The notes under the pieces were generated by a model. That model did not search any database and was not told where the DNA came from. It worked only from the letters and a program-made list of their open reading frames with translations. The translations under genes were made by a program, and so were the position numbers. Positions 36,774-41,493 of a DNA stretch of 41,493 nucleotides are shown one piece after another; position 1 is the first letter of the stretch, and every line of letters begins with the position of its first letter. The DNA is from Ascoidea tarda (nom. inval.). Its lineage: Eukaryota; Ascomycota; Saccharomycetes; Ascoideales; Ascoideaceae. The stretch is taken from the NCBI GenBank assembly GCA_030560485.1, contig JAKTTS010000077.1, positions 1 through 41,493 on the forward strand, written 5' to 3'.

Positions 36774-37294
36774 ATCCTTCTTTATTATCTGTTTACTGTA
36801 TTTTTGGAATTGCTACAACTTTTTGCTTAAACAGGAAAGTGCATATTTATTTTTTACTAGATGGATATAGTTGTAAATTAGTTAAATATCTTCCAGAGAC
36901 TTTTTTCTCAAAAAAAAAAAACAAAAAAAATATTACCTGTGATTACTCAATAAATTAATATCAAATATTAAAGAAAGAACTAGAAAACAAAAAAACGCCA
37001 AAATAAACATCACAAAAAGTAAAATAAACAAAACAAATGAAAAAAAAATGTAATGAAAATAAAAACAATAAAGTAAGAAAATAGCTTGAAACAAAAAACA
37101 AATTTGAACAAGTAACTGACTTGTTCAAATGAAAAAAAAAATGAAAAAAAAAACAACCAAAAAAAAATGATGAAAGCATTTCTTAAAAACAACATAAAAC
37201 TTGTGATAAACAAAACAAAATTAACCAGGTCCAAAAAACAAAAATGAAAACAAAAAAATGATAAAATAATAATCCATTGTCCAAAACTAGGAGC
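36774..37294. other. convergent A-rich 3' spacer between TOP2 and the RIC8-like gene
   Basis: 521 bp between two convergent stops, strikingly A-rich on the plus strand from about 36908 onwards (many A7-A10 runs, AAAACAAAAAA motifs). It contains a perfect hairpin at 37102-37130. Minus-strand frames here are low-complexity Phe-rich artefacts of the A-runs. No gene is seen. Confidence 0.7.
37102..37130. terminator. perfect 12-bp inverted repeat, possible 3' end or boundary hairpin
   Basis: ATTTGAACAAGT, loop AACTG, ACTTGTTCAAAT: a perfect 12-bp stem with a 5-nt loop, in the middle of the TOP2/RIC8-like convergent spacer. An A9 run follows after one G. On the minus strand the hairpin would be preceded by a U-run, on the plus strand followed by an A-run. 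Yeast termination does not normally need hairpins, so a role in RNA stability or in separating convergent transcripts is only a possibility. Confidence 0.45.
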
Positions 37295-40200
37295 TTAATA
37301 ACTTTTATTTATCGAACCAGTTTCAAACACCTCATTTTTCTCTAATCGTTCGATTAATGAAAATAATTTTTCAGCTTCTCTCAATTTTTCCTCTTCAGTC
37401 CAATCTTGTTCATTCCTACTTTGAGCTGCACTTTTATTCGTATATGAACTAACATTGGAAGTTGCTGAATAGATTGAAGCGTTTGAACTCTTCCCCCCAT
37501 AATTTCTCACATTTGGATTCGCATTATAATTTATACTATTTACATTGGTTGAAGATGCAATTGAAGTGTTGTCTGGATTGAATTCGTATTTCGATAACAT
37601 GTCTCCAACAGACATTTGTCTGGAAGGATGTTTTTGCAATACCAACGTGGAGGTGGATTTTGCAAGAGAATACTTTCTTTTTAATGAATCTGAGAGCTTA
37701 TTGATATATTTGGAATAGTTCATCAATGAGTCTGAGTTGGATTGAGACGATTTATTGGATGAGATCGAGTGTCTCGTAAAATCAGCAGGCGGGGAAACGA
37801 AATAATCGGATTCTCGATCTTCACCTGGTTTTTTATTGGAATGCGAATGCACAGACACTGAACAGGAAGATACTGTATCAGGTGTGGTGCTTTCAAAAAA
37901 ATCATTTATTGTTTTTAAATCAGATTCATTGGTGATAATTTTTTTATTCTGCAAAAATGTAAATGTTAGAAAATGTAAATCATTCTCAATGAATATTTTA
38001 AGAAATCTTTTAAATTTTGACAATATTTCTTTGTTTCTATGTTCATTTTTTTCAAGTTCAAGTTCAATGTTGTTTTCATTTGAAATCGGAGGAGAGGGGA
38101 TGACATTATCATATCTATTTACTTGATCAAATATATTATTGAAATTCTTTCTTGTTTGAGTATCAACAGGAGTCTCTAAAACAAAAGATTTATCACTGAT
38201 ATTATCAAAATCAATATAGTCAGAATAAGTAGATAAATCATCAGCCTCATTGTTAGCATTGTTGTTATTCTTTGACATTGAGTGTCTAACAGTATTTTTA
38301 CTTTTTCCCGAAAAAATATTAGGTTGGTTGAAACTAAAAAACAATAAGTTAGACGCTGCTGGATTTGATAATTTGTCCTCATTTCCAACAATTAAATTAA
38401 AATACATCTCAATAATCAAAAGTTTGATTCTCTGTGACTTGAATGGATCCTTACAACACTTGATTAAAAGTGAATATAATCTCAAATTGGAAAAAACAGG
38501 TATATCATTTGGGTTAATATTTTGATTAGCAGAGTTTATTTGTGTAGATGATATAACACCAATATGATTATTGTGATGAAAGTTATAATTACTTTTAATT
38601 GCATAAGAATATCTTTTACCTGCATCATTATTACTTTGAGGAAACGATTTTTGATAGTAATTATTAGAATTTTTCTCGGAATTCTTATTCAAAAAGCTAC
38701 TGTACATTTTTTTCATAAGTTCTTGTTCTTTTTCAATCTGCTCTCCTAAAGATTTTGAAACCGGAAGCAAATGTTCTTTTAATAAATTTTCCATGTCGTT
38801 CAAAAAATATTCCTTTTTTCTAATTAATTTGAGTTGTTTATTATATCTAAGTTTATATTTCTTTTTTGATAACGTAGCATCAGAACTACATAGCAACATT
38901 TCATTTCTAAAATCTTCAATTTGATTAATTAAGAAGTTTTTAAACCCTGCAATGTAATTCACTAATAACAAGATTGTTAAAATATCTTCTTCAATGAATT
39001 TCCTTTTGGGTTTATCTTTGTTTTTGGAATTTGAAGTTATTGGAGAATTTGGAAAGCTATTTTGGGATGGTATTTGATCCTTGTTATTATTAGTATTGTT
39101 ATTATTAATATTGTTATTAATATTTTCTGGAGGAATACCATAAGGAACCACTAAAGATTTCTGATTCAAAAGTTCATATCTCATTAAACTCAAAAAATTG
39201 AAAACGAATTTTTTAAAATTGTATAATAACTGATTTTTCTTGTAAAAAAAATTATTTGCCGAAATTTCTATGTTATCTTTATCAGATAGGATATTTGCTT
39301 CAGAGTAATTTGGGACTTTGTGTGTATCTTTAATTCTATGCATGTGTTTTAATTTACTTCTTGGGCTTTTAAAACTTAGTGAATCGATATGGTCATCATC
39401 TTCTGAGTCTGAATTGAACAAGTTTGTAGAATCTTCATCTAAGTCAGATTCATTATAGATATTTGTTTCATCTTCTCCACCAACAGCAATAATGTTATTA
39501 TTATGAAAGTTCAAACCAGTTAAAAAGGTTGATTTACCTTTTGCCCTAGTCTTTGTTAATTTTTGAATTTCTTTATCAATTTCTTCAGTAGCGGATTTGT
39601 TATCTTTATTTTGAGTGTTTGAAGATATTATTGGTTTGGTGTTATTTTCAGCATCGTCGGAATCAACCTCCATATCGGTATCACTTTCGGATTGCTGATC
39701 ATCGTCGAGAAAATCGAAATCGGTGTTATTATCATAGTTATTGTTATTGGAAATCAAATTATTGTCAAAAGTGTTAAACAATACTTGATCGATTAAATTG
39801 TATGGAATTGATAAAAATAAATTTCCAATATTTTTAAACAACAAAAAATTCAAGCTGGTAAAATTGTAAGAATAGGTGATATTTGATTTAAAAACCACGG
39901 TGGATGTTAAGTTGATTAGATACATTCTATCAATTCCAAGAAAATCAATGAATAACTCCAAGTTTTTTAAAAGAGAAACTTCGTTAACTTTGTTATCAAT
40001 TTCCAAGCTTAGTTTGTTTGAATTGTTATTGAAATCAGAAGTATTGATTTTAATTGCAGTGTTATTTGTGACAATTCTTTTAAAGTTTGAAACTCTTTTA
40101 GGATTGAAGATGAAATTATTTTGCTGATTTTGATTTTGATTTTGATTTTGAGATTGTTGTTGTGGTTGTATTTGAGATTGAAAACTTAAATTTGATAAAT

Positions 40201-41435
40201 TATTGTTTCTTTTAAGATTTGAAGTTGATATTGAAAGTTGAGGTTTTTTGTGAAAGTTTTGTTGAGAAATGAAAGGTAATGAGTTTGTATGTGGACCAGA
40301 GTCAGTTGAAATTAGAGATGAGGCAGACATACTATTTTTTCTTCTCAGAATTGAGGAATTTTCGTTATTAGGATCGATTTGAGGAAATGAGTTTTTAGTA
40401 GAGTCTTTAGTAGAGTCTTTAATGGAGTTTGTTGAGGTAGTAATATTACTTGATTGAGAATTGTGGGAGAAATTATTAGATAGAGAAGAATGGTTTGAAT
40501 TTGAAAATTGAAAGTTGTTATTAGTGGTGGAGGTGGTATTGGAAGATAAAAAGGGAAGCAAATATTTATAATTGTGAAAAAAGGCATATATAGCTTTTAA
40601 CAATTCTACTATTATGAAGTTTATATTTTTATTAAAGGATTCTTTATTTTTGAAGTTATATTTGTAAGAAAACAAGTTTGAGGTTAGAGACAAATTTCTT
40701 TTTGAATTTTGATTATGAAGTGGGTTGAAGTTTTGACTTTGGTTTTGGTTTTGGTTTTGGTTTTGGTTTGAATTTGAGTGTGAGTGAGAATTTTGAGAAG
40801 ATGAAATTTGATTTGAGGAAAAAGAAGATGGAGGAAAAATATTATCGGATAGGATAGCTATAGCTATTTTGTTTATATTTTTTAGGGAAACGAGCATAAT
40901 TGATATTATTTTATTGATTAGCTTGATAAAGTTATTTCTTTGAGTGATTATTGAGTCATATCGATAACCGTTGTACATTAGTAGGAAGAATAATCTAGTT
41001 GGGGGGATCATATTTTGGAAGTTCAAGTTTATTTTTTCAACAATTGATGATTTTGAGTTATTCTTTGAATTGAAATTTTGGTTGAGATTGTGATTTTGTA
41101 GTGAGGAGATTGAGTTTGAGGAGGAGAAGTTTAGGGAAATGAATTTTTGGTAAAGATCTTCGGTGATGGAACATCTTGTTAGGATTAAGAGAAGGTTGAT
41201 GAGAATGATGTTGCCATCTATCTTGAGATTTAGGTTGTTTAGGTATTTATTTTTTGTTGTGATATTAAAGGATAGATCGTTATTCTGGTATAGTCTGAAA
41301 TCTTTTAGTAGGTTTTTATTTATTAGAAAGCAGTTTGAGAGAGTTGCATATATTGCCAGGATGAGTCTTTCGATGGTTGAAGCTTTATTTTTATAAAAGA
41401 GTAATTGGTTATTATTATTGTTGTTATTGTTGTTG

Positions 41436-41493
<58 letters not shown>
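37295..41493 (-). CDS. RIC8: Ric8/synembryn-like protein, 5' end beyond the window
   Basis: The frame is open from the stop at 37295 to the right window edge, so at least 1399 codons are present and the start is missing. Ric8 is a cytosolic armadillo-type chaperone and guanine-nucleotide exchange factor for Galpha subunits. The C-terminus (DWTEEEKLREAEKLFSLIER, then LEKNEVF) matches the conserved end of Ric8 (MTEEQKEHEAMKL in human RIC8A). Further family-like helices are PPTRLFFLLMYNGYRYDSII, VELLKAIYAFFHNYKYLLPF, NIGNLFLSIPYNLID and LLPVSKSLGEQ. Between them lie long Ser/Asn/Gln/Asp-rich insertions, so the protein is about three times the usual 450-550 residues. Homology rests on short islands, so the family call is good but not certain. 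Confidence 0.7.
40115..40160 (-). repeat. 6-bp repeat encoding Gln-Asn units in the RIC8-like gene
   Basis: TTTTGA/TTTTGG hexamers on the plus strand encode alternating Gln and Asn. A second, purer array of (TTGGTT)n at about 40735-40770 encodes the same dipeptide. Both sit in disordered insertions between armadillo-like helices. Confidence 0.8.
41411..41493 (-). repeat. (AAT/AAC)n poly-Asn tract running off the right edge
   Basis: ATT and GTT triplets on the plus strand read in frame with the RIC8-like gene as about 27 Asn codons interrupted by one Lys (41438-41440), up to the last base. The tract is in frame with the gene and contains no stop, so it is probably part of the protein. Confidence 0.85.

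Noticed and set aside
37010-37234. Phe-rich minus-strand frames in the TOP2/RIC8 spacer
   Set aside because: They arise only from A-runs; there is no conserved motif and no plausible start context.

Overview
The window is nuclear DNA of a budding yeast (Saccharomycotina). The genes are compact and apparently intronless. DNA is very AT-rich, and proteins carry long Asn, Asp, Ser and Gln runs. The recognisable genes are yeast core genes: NIC96, a SET3-type PHD/SET gene, KRE6/SKN1, UBR1, TOP2 and a RIC8-like gene. In-frame CTG codons are very scarce. By hand reading I find 7 in TOP2, 1 in KRE6 and none in NIC96, and several TOP2 ones sit where relatives have Ala, Asn or another non-Leu residue. 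This suggests, but does not prove, a lineage with a reassigned or ambiguous CUG codon (for example the Saccharomycopsis/Ascoidea or Debaryomyces/Candida groups).

Layout, left to right: an (ATTGA)11 microsatellite and about 0.9 kb of mostly non-coding DNA; a minus-strand giant leucine-rich-repeat protein whose C-terminus reads as a divergent RhoGEF (DH-PH) module; NIC96 (-); the SET3-like gene (-); a small single-pass membrane protein (-); a 1656-residue protein (-) that reads as four tandem degenerate RhoGAP-like modules; a 1 kb divergent promoter; KRE6/SKN1 (+); UBR1 (-); a divergent promoter rich in palindromes; TOP2 (+); an A-rich convergent spacer holding a perfect 12-bp hairpin; and a RIC8-like gene (-) that runs off the right edge inside a poly-Asn tract.

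The housekeeping genes cover nuclear pores, chromatin, DNA topology, N-degron proteolysis and beta-1,6-glucan synthesis. The unusual content is a set of GTPase-regulator-like proteins: an LRR-DH-PH protein, a protein with four RhoGAP-like modules and no arginine finger, and an expanded Galpha chaperone/exchange factor homologue. Functional links between them are inference only. Pairs of CACGTG sites and GC-rich islands mark several upstream regions. I saw no tRNA, rRNA, transposon, retroelement, CRISPR array or virus-derived sequence.
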